Program-made: the position numbers and the translations under genes
Source of the DNA: Closterium sp. Naga37s-1
Taxonomy: Eukaryota; Streptophyta; Zygnematophyceae; Desmidiales; Closteriaceae
Direction of reading: 5' to 3'
NCBI GenBank assembly: GCA_947471745.1
Contig: CANJKZ010000538.1
Span: forward strand, 372,001-436,000
DNA length: 64,000 nt
In this document: piece by piece, positions 43,801-58,800 of the stretch
Layout: each line of letters starts with the position of its first letter
Numbering within the stretch: the first letter of the stretch is position 1
Notes under the pieces: generated by a model
Databases searched by the model: none
What the model saw: only the letters and a program-made list of their open reading frames with translations
Told to the model about the DNA's origin: nothing

Positions 43801-46800
43801 CGAACCTTAATCCGGGGATGAACCCTAATCCGGGGGTGAACCCTAATCCGCGGGTGAAGCTTAATCCGGGAGCGAACCTTCATCTGGGGGCGAACCTTCA
43901 TCCGGGGGCGAACCTTCATCCGGGGGCGAACCTTCATCCGGGGGCGAACCTTAATCCGGGGGTGAACCTTAATCCGCGGGTGAACCTTCATCCGGGGGCG
44001 AACCTTCATCCGGGGGTGAACCTTTATTCGGGGGCGAACCTTCATCCGGGGGCGAACCTTCATCCGGGGGCGAACCTTCATCCGGGGGCGAACCTTCATC
44101 CGGGGGTGAACCTTCATCCGGGGGTGAACCTTCATCCGGGGGTGAACCTTCTTCCAGGGGCGAACCTTCATCCGGGGGCGAATCCGGAGGTGAACCTTAA
44201 TCCGGGGGCGAACCTTCATCCAGGGGCGAACCTTCATCCGAGGGCGAACCTTAATCCGGGGGTGAACCTTAATCCGGGGGTGAACCTTAATCCGGGAATG
44301 AACCCTAATCCGGGGGTGAACCCTAATCCGGGGGCGAACCTTCATCCGGGGGCGAACCTTCATCCGGGGGCGAACCTTCATCCGGGGGCGAACCTTCATC
44401 CGGGGGTGAACCTTCATCCGGGGCCGAACCTTAATCCGGGGGCGAACCTTAATCCGGGGGCGAACCTTAAGCCGCGGGTGAACCTTAATCCGGGGGTGAA
44501 CCTTAATCCGGGGGTGAACCTTAATCCGGGGGTGAACCTTAACCCGGGGGTGAACCTTAATCCGGGGTGGAACCTTAATCCGGGGTGGAACCTTCATCCG
44601 GGGGCGAACCTTCATCCGGGGGCGAACCTTCATCCGGGGGCGAACCTTGATCCGGGGGCGAACCTTAATCCGGGGGCGAACCTTTAATCCGGGGGTGAAC
44701 CTTAATCCGGGGGTGAATTTCATCCGGGGTGAACCTTCATCCGGGGGTGAACCTTCATCCGGGGGCGAACCTTCATCCGGGGGCGAACCTTCATCCGGGG
44801 GCGAACCTTCATCTGGGGGCGAACCTTCGTCCGGGGGCGAACCTTCATCCGGGGGCGAACCTTCATCCGGGGGCGAACCTTCATCCGGGGGCGAACCTTC
44901 ATCCCGGGGCGAACCTTCATCCGGGGGCGAACCTTCATCCGGGGGTGAACCTTCATCCGGGGGTGAACCTTCATCCGAGGGCGAACCTTCATCCGGGGGC
45001 GAACCTTCATCCGGGGGCGAACCTTCATCCGGGGGTGAACCTTCATCCGGGGGTGAACCTTCATCCGGGGGTGAACCTTCTTCCGGGGGCGAACCTTCAT
45101 CCGGGGGCGAACCTTCATCCGGGGGCGAATCTGGGGGTGAACCTTAATCCGGGGGCGAACCTTCATCCGGGGGCGAACCTTCATCCGAGGGCGAACCTTA
45201 ATCCGGGGGTGAACCTTAATCCGGGGGTGAACCTTAATCCGGGGATGAACCCTAATCCGGGGGTGAACCCTAATCCGGGGACGAACCTTCATCCGCGGGC
45301 GAACCTTCATCCGGGGGCGAACCTTCATCCGGGGGCGAACCTTCATCCGGGGACGAACCTTCATCCGGGGGCGAACCTTCATCCGGGGGCGAACCTTAAT
45401 CCGGGGGCGAACCTTAATCCGGGGGCGAACCTTAATCCGCGGGTGAACCTTAATCCGGGGGTGAACCTTAATCCGGGGGTGAACCTTAATCCGGGGGTGA
45501 ACCTTAACCCGGGGGTGAACCTTAATCCGGGGTGGAACCTTAATCCGGGGTGGAACCTTCATCCGGGGGCGAACCTTCATCCGGGGGCGAACCTTCATCC
45601 AGGGGCGAACCTTCATCCGGGGGCGAACCTTAATCCGGGGGCGAACCTTAATCCGGGGGCGAACCTTTAATTCGGGGGTGAACCTTAATCCGGGGGTGAA
45701 CCTTAATCCGGGGGTGAACCTTAATCCGGGGGTGAGCCTTAATCCGGGGGTGAACCTTCATCCGGGGGTGAACCTTCATCCGGGGGTGAACCTTCATCCG
45801 GGGGGGAACCTTCATCCGGGGGTGAACCTTCATCCGGGGGCGAACCTTCATCCGGGGGCGAACCTTCATCCGGGGGCGAACCTTCATCCGGGGGCGAACC
45901 TTCATCCGGGGGTGAACCTTCATCCGGGGGTGAAACTTCATCCGGGGGTGAACCTCATTCCGGGGGCGAACCTTCATCCGGGGGAGAACCTTCATCCGGG
46001 GGCGAATCCGGGGGTGAACCTTAATCCAGGGGCGAACCTTCATCCGAGGGCGAACCTTAATCTGGGGGTGAACCTTAATCCGGGGGTGAACCTTAATCCG
46101 GGGATGAACCCTAATCCGGGGGTGAACCCTAATCCGGGGGTGAACCTTAATCCGGGGGTGAACCTTCATCCGGGGGCGAACCTTCATCCGGGGGCGAACC
46201 TTCATGCGGGGGCGAACCTTAATCCGGGGGTGAACCTTAATCTGCGGGTGAACCTTAATCCGGGGGTGAACCTTAATCCGGTGAACCTTAATCCGGGGGT
46301 GAACCTTAATCCGGGGGTGAACCTTAACCCGGGGGTGAACCTTAATCCGGGGGCGAACCTTAATCCAGGAGCGAACCTTAATCCGGGGGCGAACCTTAAT
46401 CCAGGGGCGAACCTTAATCCGGGGGCGAACCTTAATCCGGGGGTGAACCTTCATCCGGGGGTGAACCTTCATCCGGGGGCGAACCTTCATCCGGGGGCGA
46501 ACCTTCATCCGGGGGCGAACCTTCATCCGGGGGCGAACCTTCATGCGGGGGCGAACCTTAATCCGGGGGTGAACCTTAATCCGCGGGTGAACCTTAATCC
46601 GGGGGTGAACCTTAATCCGGGTGTGAGCCTTAATCCGGGGGTGAACCTTCATCCGGGGGTGAACCTTCATCCGGGGGTGAACCTTCATCCGGGGGTGAAC
46701 CTTCATCCGGGGGTGAACCTTCATCCGGGGGCGAACCTTCATCCGGGGGCGAACCTTCATCCGGGGGCGAACCTTAATCCGGGGGTGAACCTTAATCCGG

Positions 46801-49800
46801 TGAACCTTAATCCGGGGGTGAACCTTAATCCGGGGGTGAACCTTAACCCGGGGGTGAACCTTAATCCGGGGGCGAACCTTAATCCAGAAGCGAACCTTAA
46901 TCCGGGGGCGAACCTTAATCCAGGGGCGAACCTTAATCCGGGGGCGAACCTTAATCCGGGGGTGAACCTTCATCCGGGGGTGAACCTTCATCCGGGGGCG
47001 AACCTTCATCCGGGGGCGAACCTTCATCCGGGGGCGAACCTTAATCCGGGGGTGAACCTTAATCCGGGGGTGAACCTTAATCCGGGGGTGAACCTTAATC
47101 TGGGGGTGAACCTTAATCCGGGGGTGAACCTTCATCCGGGGGTGAACCTTAATCCGGGGTTGAACCTTAATCCGGGGGTGAACCTTAATCCGGGGGTGAA
47201 CCTTCATCCGGGGGTGAACCTTCATCCGAGGGTGAACCTTCATCCGGGGGCGAACCTTCATCCGGGGGCGAACCTTCATCCGGGGGCGAACCTTCATCCG
47301 GGGGCGAACCTTCATCCGGGGGCGAACCTTAATCCGGGGGTGAACCTTAATCCGGGGGTGAACCTTCATCCGGGGGCGAACCTTAATCCGGGGGCGAACC
47401 TTCATCCGGGGGCGAACCTTCATCCTTCATCCGGGGGCGAACCTTCATCCGGGGGCGAACCTTCATCCGGGGGCAAACCTTCATCCAGGGGCGAACCTTC
47501 ATCTGGGGGCGAACCTTCATCCGAGGGCGAATCCGGGGGTGAACCTTAATCCGGGGGCGAACCTTCATCCGGGGGCGAACCTTAATCCGGGGATGAACCC
47601 TAATCCGGGGGTGAACCCTAATCCGCGGGTGAACCTTAATCCGGGAGCGAACCTTCATCTGGGGGCGAACCTTCATCCGGGGGCGAACCTTCATCCGGGG
47701 GCGAACCTTCATCCGGGGGCGAACCTTAATCCGGGGGTGAACCTTAATCCGCGGGTGAACCTTCATCCGGGGGCGAACCTTCATCCGGGGGTGAACCTTT
47801 ATTCGGGGGCGAACCTTCATCCGGGGGCGAACCTTCATCCGGGGGCGAACCTTCATCCGGGGGCGAACCTTCATCCGGGGGTGAACCTTCATCCGGGGGT
47901 GAACCTTCATCCGGGGGCGAACCTTCATCCGGGGGCGAACCTTCATCCGGGGGCGAACCTTCATCCGGGGGCGAACCTTCATGCGGGGGCGAACCTTAAT
48001 CCGGGGGTGAACCTTAATCCGCGGGTGAACCTTAATCCGGGGGTGAACCTTAATCCGGGTGTGAGCCTTAATCCGGGGGTGAACCTTCATCCGGGGGTGA
48101 ACCTTCATCCGGGGGTGAACCTTCATCCGGGGGCGAACCTTCATCCGGGGGTGAACCTTCATCCGGGGGCGAACCATAATCCGGGGGCGAACCTTCATCC
48201 GGGGGCGAACCTTCATCCTTCATCCGGGGGCGAACCTTCATCCGGGGGCGAACCTTCATCCGGGGGCGAACCTTCATCCGGGGGCGAACCTTCATCCTTC
48301 ATCCGGGGGCGAACCTTCATCCGGGGGCGAACCTTCATCCGGGGGCAAACCTTCATCCAGGGGCGAACCTTCATCTGGGGGCGAACCTTCATCCGAGGGC
48401 GAATCCGGGGGTGAACCTTAATCCGGGGGCGAACCTTCATCCGGGGGCGAACCTTAATCCGGGGATGAACCCTAATCCGGGGGTGAACCCTAATCCGCGG
48501 GTGAACCTTAATCCGGGAGCGAACCTTCATCTGGGGGCGAACCTTCATCCGGGGGCGAACCTTCATCCGGGGGCGAACCTTCATCCGGGGGCGAACCTTA
48601 ATCCGGGGGTGAACCTTAATCCGCGGGTGAACCTTCATCCGGGGGCGAACCTTCATCCGGGGGTGAACCTTTATTCGGGGGCGAACCTTCATCCGGGGGC
48701 GAACCTTCATCCGGGGGCGAACCTTCATCCGGGGGCGAACCTTCATCCGGGGGTGAACCTTCATCCGGGGGTGAACCTTCATCCGGGGGTGAACCTTCTT
48801 CCAGGGGCGAACCTTCATCCGGGGGCGAATCCGGAGGTGAACCTTAATCCGGGGGCGAACCTTCATCCGGGGGCGAACCTTCATCCGAGGGCGAACCTTA
48901 ATCCGGGGGTGAACCTTAATCCGGGGGTGAACCTTAATCCGGGGATGAACCCTAATCCGGGGGTGAACCCTAATCCGGGGGCGAACCTTCATCCGGGGGC
49001 GAACCTTCATCCGGGGGCGAACCTTCATCCGGTGAACCTTAATCCGGGGGTGAACCTTAATCCGGGGGTGAACCTTAACCCGGGGGTGAACCTTAATCCG
49101 GGGGCGAACCTTCATCCGGGGGCGAACCTTCATCCGGGGGCGAACCTTCATCCGGGGGTGAACCTTCATCCGGGGCCGAACCTTAATCCGGGGGCGAACC
49201 TTAATCCGGGGGCGAACCTTAAGCCGCGGGTGAACCTTAATCCGGGGGTGAACCTTAATCCGGGGGTGAACCTTAATCCGGGGGTGAACCTTAACCCGGG
49301 GGTGAACCTTAATCCGGGGTGGAACCTTAATCCGGGGTGGAACCTTCATCCGGGGGCGAACCTTCATCCGGGGGCGAACCTTCATCCGGGGGCGAACCTT
49401 GATCCGGGGGCGAACCTTAATCCGGGGGCGAACCTTTAATCCGGGGGTGAACCTTAATCCGGGGGTGAACCTTCATCCGGGGTGAACCTTCATCCGGGGG
49501 TGAACCTTCATCCGGGGGCGAACCTTCATCCGGGGGCGAACCTTCATCCGGGGGCGAACCTTCATCTGGGGGCGAACCTTCGTCCGGGGGCGAACCTTCA
49601 TCCGGGGGCGAACCTTCATCCGGGGGCGAACCTTCATCCGGGGGCGAACCTTCATCCCGGGGCGAACCTTCATCCGGGGGCGAACCTTCATCCGGGGGTG
49701 AACCTTCATCCGGGGGTGAACCTTCATCCGAGGGCGAACCTTCATCCGGGGGCGAACCTTCATCCGGGGGCGAACCTTCATCCGGGGGTGAACCTTCATC

Positions 49801-52800
49801 CGGGGGTGAACCTTCATCCGGGGGTGAACCTTCTTCCGGGGGCGAACCTTCATCCGGGGGCGAACCTTCATCCGGGGGCGAATCTGGGGGTGAACCTTAA
49901 TCCGGGGGCGAACCTTCATCCGGGGGCGAACCTTCATCCGAGGGCGAACCTTAATCCGGGGGTGAACCTTAATCCGGGGGTGAACCTTAATCCGGGGATG
50001 AACCCTAATCCGGGGGTGAACCCTAATCCGGGGACGAACCTTCATCCGCGGGCGAACCTTCATCCGGGGGCGAACCTTCATCCGGGGGCGAACCTTCATC
50101 CGGGGACGAACCTTCATCCGGGGGCGAACCTTCATCCGGGGGCGAACCTTAATCCGGGGGCGAACCTTAATCCGGGGGCGAACCTTAATCCGCGGGTGAA
50201 CCTTAATCCGGGGTGAACCTTAATCCGGGGGTGAACCTTAATCCGGGGGTGAACCTTAACCCGGGGGTGAACCTTAATCCGGGGTGGAACCTTAATCCGG
50301 GGTGGAACCTTCATCCGGGGGCGAACCTTCATCCGGGGGCGAACCTTCATCCAGGGGCGAACCTTCATCCGGGGGCGAACCTTAATCCGGGGGCGAACCT
50401 TAATCCGGGGGCGAACCTTTAATTCGGGGGTGAACCTTAATCCGGGGGTGAACCTTAATCCGGGGGTGAACCTTAATCCGGGGATGAACCCTAATCCGCG
50501 GGTGAACCTTCATCCGGGGGTGAACCTTAATCCGGGGTTGAACCTTAATCCGGGGGTGAACCTTAATCCGGGGGTGAACCTTCATCCGGGGGTGAACCTT
50601 CATCCGAGGGTGAACCTTCATCCGGGGGCGAACCTTCATCCGGGGGCGAACCTTCATCCGGGGGCGAACCTTCATCCGGGGGCGAACCTTCATCCGGGGG
50701 CGAACCTTAATCCGGGGGTGAACCTTAATCCGGGGGTGAACCTTCATCCGGGGGCGAACCTTAATCCGGGGGCGAACCTTCATCCGGGGGCGAACCTTCA
50801 TCCTTCATCCGGGGGCGAACCTTCATCCGGGGGCGAACCTTCATCCGGGGGCAAACCTTCATCCAGGGGCGAACCTTCATCTGGGGGCGAACCTTCATCC
50901 GAGGGCGAATCCGGGGGTGAACCTTAATCCGGGGGCGAACCTTCATCCGGGGGCGAACCTTAATCCGGGGATGAACCCTAATCCGGGGGTGAACCCTAAT
51001 CCGCGGGTGAAGCTTAATCCGGGAGCGAACCTTCATCTGGGGGCGAACCTTCATCCGGGGGCGAACCTTCATCCGGGGGCGAACCTTCATCCGGGGGCGA
51101 ACCTTAATCCGGGGGTGAACCTTAATCCGCGGGTGAACCTTCATCCGGGGGCGAACCTTCATCCGGGGGTGAACCTTTATTCGGGGGCGAACCTTCATCC
51201 GGGGGCGAACCTTCATCCGGGGGCGAACCTTCATCCGGGGGCGAACCTTCATCCGGGGGTGAACCTTCATCCGGGGGTGAACCTTCATCCGGGGGTGAAC
51301 CTTCTTCCAGGGGCGAACCTTCATCCGGGGGCGAATCCGGAGGTGAACCTTAATCCGGGGGCGAACCTTCATCCAGGGGCGAACCTTCATCCGAGGGCGA
51401 ACCTTAATCCGGGGGTGAACCTTAATCCGGGGGTGAACCTTAATCCGGGAATGAACCCTAATCCGGGGGTGAACCCTAATCCGGGGGCGAACCTTCATCC
51501 GGGGGCGAACCTTCATCCGGGGGCGAACCTTCATCCGGGGGCGAACCTTAATCCGGGGGTGAACCTTCATCCGGGGGTGAACCTTCATCCGAGGGCGAAC
51601 CTTCATCCGGGGGCGAACCTTCATCCGGGGGCGAACCTTCATCCGGGGGTGAACCTTCATCCGGGGGTGAACCTTCATCCGGGGGTGAACCTTCTTCCGG
51701 GGGCGAACCTTCATCCGGGGGCGAACCTTCATCCGGGGGCGAATCTGGGGGTGAACCTTAATCCGGGGGCGAACCTTAATCCGAGGGCGAATCCGGGGGT
51801 GAACCTTAATCCGAGGGCGAATCCGGGGGTGAACCTTAATCCGGGGGCGAACCTTCATCCGGGGGCGAACCTTAATCCGGGGATGAACCCTAATCCGGGG
51901 GTGAACCCTAATCCGCGGGTGAACCTTAATCCGGGAGCGAACCTTCATCTGGGGGCGAACCTTCATCCGGGGGCGAACCTTCATCCGGGGGCGAACCTTC
52001 ATCCGGGGGCGAACCTTAATCCGGGGGTGAACCTTAATCCGCGGGTGAACCTTCATCCGGGGGCGAACCTTCATCCGGGGGTGAACCTTTATTCGGGGGC
52101 GAACCTTCATCCGGGGGCGAACCTTCATCCGGGGGCGAACCTTCATCCGGGGGCGAACCTTCATCCGGGGGCGAACCTTCATCCGGGGGTGAACCTTCAT
52201 CCGGGGGTGAACCTTCATCCGGGGGTGAACCTTCTTCCAGGGGCGAACCTTCATCCGGGGGCGAATCCGGAGGTGAACCTTAATCCGGGGGCGAACCTTC
52301 ATCCGGGGGCGAACCTTCATCCGAGGGCGAACCTTAATCCGGGGGTGAACCTTAATCCGGGGGTGAACCTTAATCCGGGGATGAACCCTAATCCGGGGGT
52401 GAACCCTAATCCGGGGGCGAACCTTCATCCGGGGGCGAACCTTCATCCGGGGGCGAACCTTCATCCGGTGAACCTTAATCCGGGGGTGAACCTTAATCCG
52501 GGGGTGAACCTTAACCCGGGGGTGAACCTTAATCCGGGGGGCGAACCTTCATCCGGGGGCGAACCTTCATCCGGGGGCGAACCTTCATCCGGGGGTGAAC
52601 CTTCATCCGGGGCCGAACCTTAATCCGGGGGCGAACCTTAATCCGGGGGCGAACCTTAAGCCGCGGGTGAACCTTAATCCGGGGGTGAACCTTAATCCGG
52701 GGGTGAACCTTAATCCGGGGGTGAACCTTAACCCGGGGGTGAACCTTAATCCGGGGTGGAACCTTAATCCGGGGTGGAACCTTCATCCGGGGGCGAACCT

Positions 52801-55800
52801 TCATCCGGGGGCGAACCTTCATCCGGGGGCGAACCTTGATCCGGGGGCGAACCTTAATCCGGGGGCGAACCTTTAATCCGGGGGTGAACCTTAATCCGGG
52901 GGTGAACCTTCATCCGGGGTGAACCTTCATCCGGGGGTGAACCTTCATCCGGGGGCGAACCTTCATCCGGGGGCGAACCTTCATCCGGGGGCGAACCTTC
53001 ATCTGGGGGCGAACCTTCGTCCGGGGGCGAACCTTCATCCGGGGGCGAACCTTCATCCGGGGGCGAACCTTCATCCGGGGGCGAACCTTCATCCCGGGGC
53101 GAACCTTCATCCGGGGGCGAACCTTCATCCGGGGGTGAACCTTCATCCGGGGGTGAACCTTCATCCGAGGGCGAACCTTCATCCGGGGGCGAACCTTCAT
53201 CCGGGGGCGAACCTTCATCCGGGGGTGAACCTTCATCCGGGGGTGAACCTTCATCCGGGGGTGAACCTTCTTCCGGGGGCGAACCTTCATCCGGGGGCGA
53301 ACCTTCATCCGGGGGCGAATCTGGGGGTGAACCTTAATCCGGGGGCGAACCTTCATCCGGGGGCGAACCTTCATCCGAGGGCGAACCTTAATCCGGGGGT
53401 GAACCTTAATCCGGGGGTGAACCTTAATCCGGGGATGAACCCTAATCCGGGGGTGAACCCTAATCCGGGGACGAACCTTCATCCGCGGGCGAACCTTCAT
53501 CCGGGGGCGAACCTTCATCCGGGGGCGAACCTTCATCCGGGGACGAACCTTCATCCGGGGGCGAACCTTCATCCGGGGGCGAACCTTAATCCGGGGGCGA
53601 ACCTTAATCCGGGGGCGAACCTTAATCCGCGGGTGAACCTTAATCCGGGGGTGAACCTTAATCCGGGGGTGAACCTTAATCCGGGGGTGAACCTTAACCC
53701 GGGGGTGAACCTTAATCCGGGGTGGAACCTTAATCCGGGGTGGAACCTTCATCCGGGGGCGAACCTTCATCCGGGGGCGAACCTTCATCCAGGGGCGAAC
53801 CTTCATCCGGGGGCGAACCTTAATCCGGGGGCGAACCTTAATCCGGGGGCGAACCTTTAATTCGGGGGTGAACCTTAATCCGGGGGTGAACCTTAATCCG
53901 GGGGTGAACCTTAATCCGGGGATGAACCCTAATCCGCGGGTGAACCTTCATCCGGGGGTGAACCTTAATCCGGGGTTGAACCTTAATCCGGGGGTGAACC
54001 TTAATCCGGGGGTGAACCTTCATCCGGGGGTGAACCTTCATCCGAGGGTGAACCTTCATCCGGGGGCGAACCTTCATCCGGGGGCGAACCTTCATCCGGG
54101 GGCGAACCTTCATCCGGGGGCGAACCTTCATCCGGGGGCGAACCTTAATCCGGGGGTGAACCTTAATCCGGGGGTGAACCTTCATCCGGGGGCGAACCTT
54201 AATCCGGGGGCGAACCTTCATCCGGGGGCGAACCTTCATCCTTCATCCGGGGGCGAACCTTCATCCGGGGGCGAACCTTCATCCGGGGGCAAACCTTCAT
54301 CCAGGGGCGAACCTTCATCTGGGGGCGAACCTTCATCCGAGGGCGAATCCGGGGGTGAACCTTAATCCGGGGGCGAACCTTCATCCGGGGGCGAACCTTA
54401 ATCCGGGGATGAACCCTAATCCGGGGGTGAACCCTAATCCGCGGGTGAAGCTTAATCCGGGAGCGAACCTTCATCTGGGGGCGAACCTTCATCCGGGGGC
54501 GAACCTTCATCCGGGGGCGAACCTTCATCCGGGGGCGAACCTTAATCCGGGGGTGAACCTTAATCCGCGGGTGAACCTTCATCCGGGGGCGAACCTTCAT
54601 CCGGGGGTGAACCTTTATTCGGGGGCGAACCTTCATCCGGGGGCGAACCTTCATCCGGGGGCGAACCTTCATCCGGGGGCGAACCTTCATCCGGGGGTGA
54701 ACCTTCATCCGGGGGTGAACCTTCATCCGGGGGTGAACCTTCTTCCAGGGGCGAACCTTCATCCGGGGGCGAATCCGGAGGTGAACCTTAATCCGGGGGC
54801 GAACCTTCATCCAGGGGCGAACCTTCATCCGAGGGCGAACCTTAATCCGGGGGTGAACCTTAATCCGGGGGTGAACCTTAATCCGGGAATGAACCCTAAT
54901 CCGGGGGTGAACCCTAATCCGGGGGCGAACCTTCATCCGGGGGCGAACCTTCATCCGGGGGCGAACCTTCATCCGGGGGCGAACCTTAATCCGGGGGTGA
55001 ACCTTCATCCGGGGGTGAACCTTCATCCGAGGGCGAACCTTCATCCGGGGGCGAACCTTCATCCGGGGGCGAACCTTCATCCGGGGGTGAACCTTCATCC
55101 GGGGGTGAACCTTCATCCGGGGGTGAACCTTCTTCCGGGGGCGAACCTTCATCCGGGGGCGAACCTTCATCCGGGGGCGAATCTGGGGGTGAACCTTAAT
55201 CCGGGGGCGAACCTTCATCCGGGGGCGAACCTTCATCCGAGGGCGAACCTTAATCCGGGGGTGAACCTTAATCCGGGGGTGAACCTTAATCCGGGGATGA
55301 ACCCTAATCCGGGGGTGAACCCTAATCCGGGGACGAACCTTCATCCGCGGGCGAACCTTCATCCGGGGGCGAACCTTCATCCGGGGGCGAACCTTCATCC
55401 GGGGACGAACCTTCATCCGGGGGCGAACCTTCATCCGGGGGCGAACCTTAATCCGGGGGCGAACCTTAATCCGGGGGCGAACCTTAATCCGCGGGTGAAC
55501 CTTAATCCGGGGGTGAACCTTAATCCGGGGGTGAACCTTAATCCGGGGGTGAACCTTAACCCGAGGGTGAACCTTAATCCGGGGTGGAACCTTAATCCGG
55601 GGTGGAACCTTCATCCGGGGGCGAACCTTCATCCGGGGGCGAACCTTCATCCAGGGGCGAACCTTCATCCGGGGGCGAACCTTAATCCGGGGGCGAACCT
55701 TAATCCGGGGGCGAACCTTTAATTCGGGGGTGAACCTTAATCCGGGGGTGAACCTTAATCCGGGGGTGAACCTTAATCCGGGGGTGAGCCTTAATCCGGG

Positions 55801-58800
55801 GGTGAACCTTCATCCGGGGGTGAACCTTCATCCGGGGGTGAACCTTCATCCGGGGGGGAACCTTCATCCGGGGGTGAACCTTCATCCGGGGGCGAACCTT
55901 CATCCGGGGGCGAACCTTCATCCGGGGGCGAACCTTCATCCGGGGGCGAACCTTCATCCGGGGGTGAACCTTCATCCGGGGGTGAAACTTCATCCGGGGG
56001 TGAACCTCATTCCGGGGGCGAACCTTCATCCGGGGGAGAACCTTCATCCGGGGGCGAATCCGGGGGTGAACCTTAATCCAGGGGCGAACCTTCATCCGAG
56101 GGCGAACCTTAATCTGGGGGTGAACCTTAATCCGGGGGTGAACCTTAATCCGGGGATGAACCCTAATCCGGGGGTGAACCCTAATCCGGGGGTGAACCTT
56201 AATCCGGGGGTGAACCTTCATCCGGGGGCGAACCTTCATCCGGGGGCGAACCTTCATGCGGGGGCGAACCTTAATCCGGGGGTGAACCTTAATCTGCGGG
56301 TGAACCTTAATCCGGGGGTGAACCTTAATCCGGTGAACCTTAATCCGGGGGTGAACCTTAATCCGGGGGTGAACCTTAACCCGGGGGTGAACCTTAATCC
56401 GGGGGCGAACCTTAATCCAGGAGCGAACCTTAATCCGGGGGCGAACCTTAATCCAGGGGCGAACCTTAATCCGGGGGCGAACCTTAATCCGGGGGTGAAC
56501 CTTCATCCGGGGGTGAACCTTCATCCGGGGGCGAACCTTCATCCGGGGGCGAACCTTCATCCGGGGGCGAACCTTCATCCGGGGGCGAACCTTCATGCGG
56601 GGGCGAACCTTCATGCGGGGGCGAACCTTAATCCGGGGGTGAACCTTAATCCGCGGGTGAACCTTAATCCGGGGGTGAGCCTTAATCCGGGTGTGAGCCT
56701 TAATCCGGGGGTGAACCTTCATCCGGGGGTGAACCTTCATCCGGGGGTGAACCTTCATCCGGGGGTGAACCTTCATCCGGGGGCGAACCTTCATCCGGGG
56801 GCGAACCTTCATCCGGGGGCGAACCTTCATCCGGGGGCGAACCTTAATCCGGGGGTGAACCTTAATCCGGTGAACCTTAATCCGGGGGTGAACCTTAATC
56901 CGGGGGTGAACCTTAACCCAGGGGTGAACCTTAATCCGGGGGCGAACCTTAATCCAGAAGCGAACCTTAATCCGGGGGCGAACCTTAATCCAGGGGCGAA
57001 CCTTAATCCGGGGGCGAACCTTAATCCGGGGGTGAACCTTCATCCGGGGGTGAACCTTCATCCGGGGGCGAACCTTCATCCGGGGGCGAACCTTCATCCG
57101 GGGGCGAACCTTAATCCGGGGGTGAACCTTAATCCGGGGGTGAACCTTAATCCGGGGGTGAACCTTAATCTGGGGGTGAACCTTAATCCGGGGGTGAACC
57201 TTCATCCGGGGGTGAACCTTAATCCGGGGTTGAACCTTAATCCGGGGGTGAACCTTAATCCGGGGGTGAACCTTCATCCGGGGGTGAACCTTCATCCGAG
57301 GGTGAACCTTCATCCGGGGGCGAACCTTCATCCGGGGGCGAACCTTCATCCGGGGGCGAACCTTCATCCGGGGGCGAACCTTCATCCGGGGGCGAACCTT
57401 AATCCGGGGGTGAACCTTAATCCGGGGGTGAACCTTCATCCGGGGGCGAACCTTAATCCGGGGGCGAACCTTCATCCGGGGGCGAACCTTCATCCTTCAT
57501 CCGGGGGCGAACCTTCATCCGGGGGCGAACCTTCATCCGGGGGCAAACCTTCATCCAGGGGCGAACCTTCATCTGGGGGCGAACCTTCATCCGAGGGCGA
57601 ATCCGGGGGTGAACCTTAATCCGGGGGCGAACCTTCATCCGGGGGCGAACCTTAATCCGGGGATGAACCCTAATCCGGGGGTGAACCCTAATCCGCGGGT
57701 GAAGCTTAATCCGGGAGCGAACCTTCATCTGGGGGCGAACCTTCATCCGGGGGCGAACCTTCATCCGGGGGCGAACCTTCATCCGGGGGCGAACCTTAAT
57801 CCGGGGGTGAACCTTAATCCGCGGGTGAACCTTCATCCGGGGGCGAACCTTCATCCGGGGGTGAACCTTTATTCGGGGGCGAACCTTCATCCGGGGGCGA
57901 ACCTTCATCCGGGGGCGAACCTTCATCCGGGGGCGAACCTTCATCCGGGGGTGAACCTTCATCCGGGGGTGAACCTTCATCCGGGGGTGAACCTTCTTCC
58001 AGGGGCGAACCTTCATCCGGGGGCGAATCCGGAGGTGAACCTTAATCCGGGGGCGAACCTTCATCCAGGGGCGAACCTTCATCCGAGGGCGAACCTTAAT
58101 CCGGGGGTGAACCTTAATCCGGGGGTGAACCTTAATCCGGGGATGAACCCTAATCCGGGGGTGAACCCTAATCCGGGGGCGAACCTTCATCCGGGGGCGA
58201 ACCTTCATCCGGGGGCGAACCTTCATCCGGGGGCGAACCTTCATCCGGGGGTGAACCTTCATCCGGGGCCGAACCTTAATCCGGGGGCGAACCTTAATCC
58301 GGGGGCGAACCTTAAGCCGCGGGTGAACCTTAATCCGGGGGTGAACCTTAATCCGGGGGTGAACCTTAATCCGGGGGTGAACCTTAACCCGGGGGTGAAC
58401 CTTAATCCGGGGTGGAACCTTAATCCGGGGTGGAACCTTCATCCGGGGGCGAACCTTCATCCGGGGGCGAACCTTCATCCGGGGGCGAACCTTGATCCGG
58501 GGGCGAACCTTAATCCGGGGGCGAACCTTTAATCCGGGGGTGAACCTTAATCCGGGGGTGAACCTTCATCCGGGGTGAACCTTCATCCGGGGGTGAACCT
58601 TCATCCGGGGGCGAACCTTCATCCGGGGGCGAACCTTCATCCGGGGGCGAACCTTCATCTGGGGGCGAACCTTCGTCCGGGGGCGAACCTTCATCCGGGG
58701 GCGAACCTTCATCCGGGGGCGAACCTTCATCCGGGGGCGAACCTTCATCCCGGGGCGAACCTTCATCCGGGGGCGAACCTTCATCCGGGGGTGAACCTTC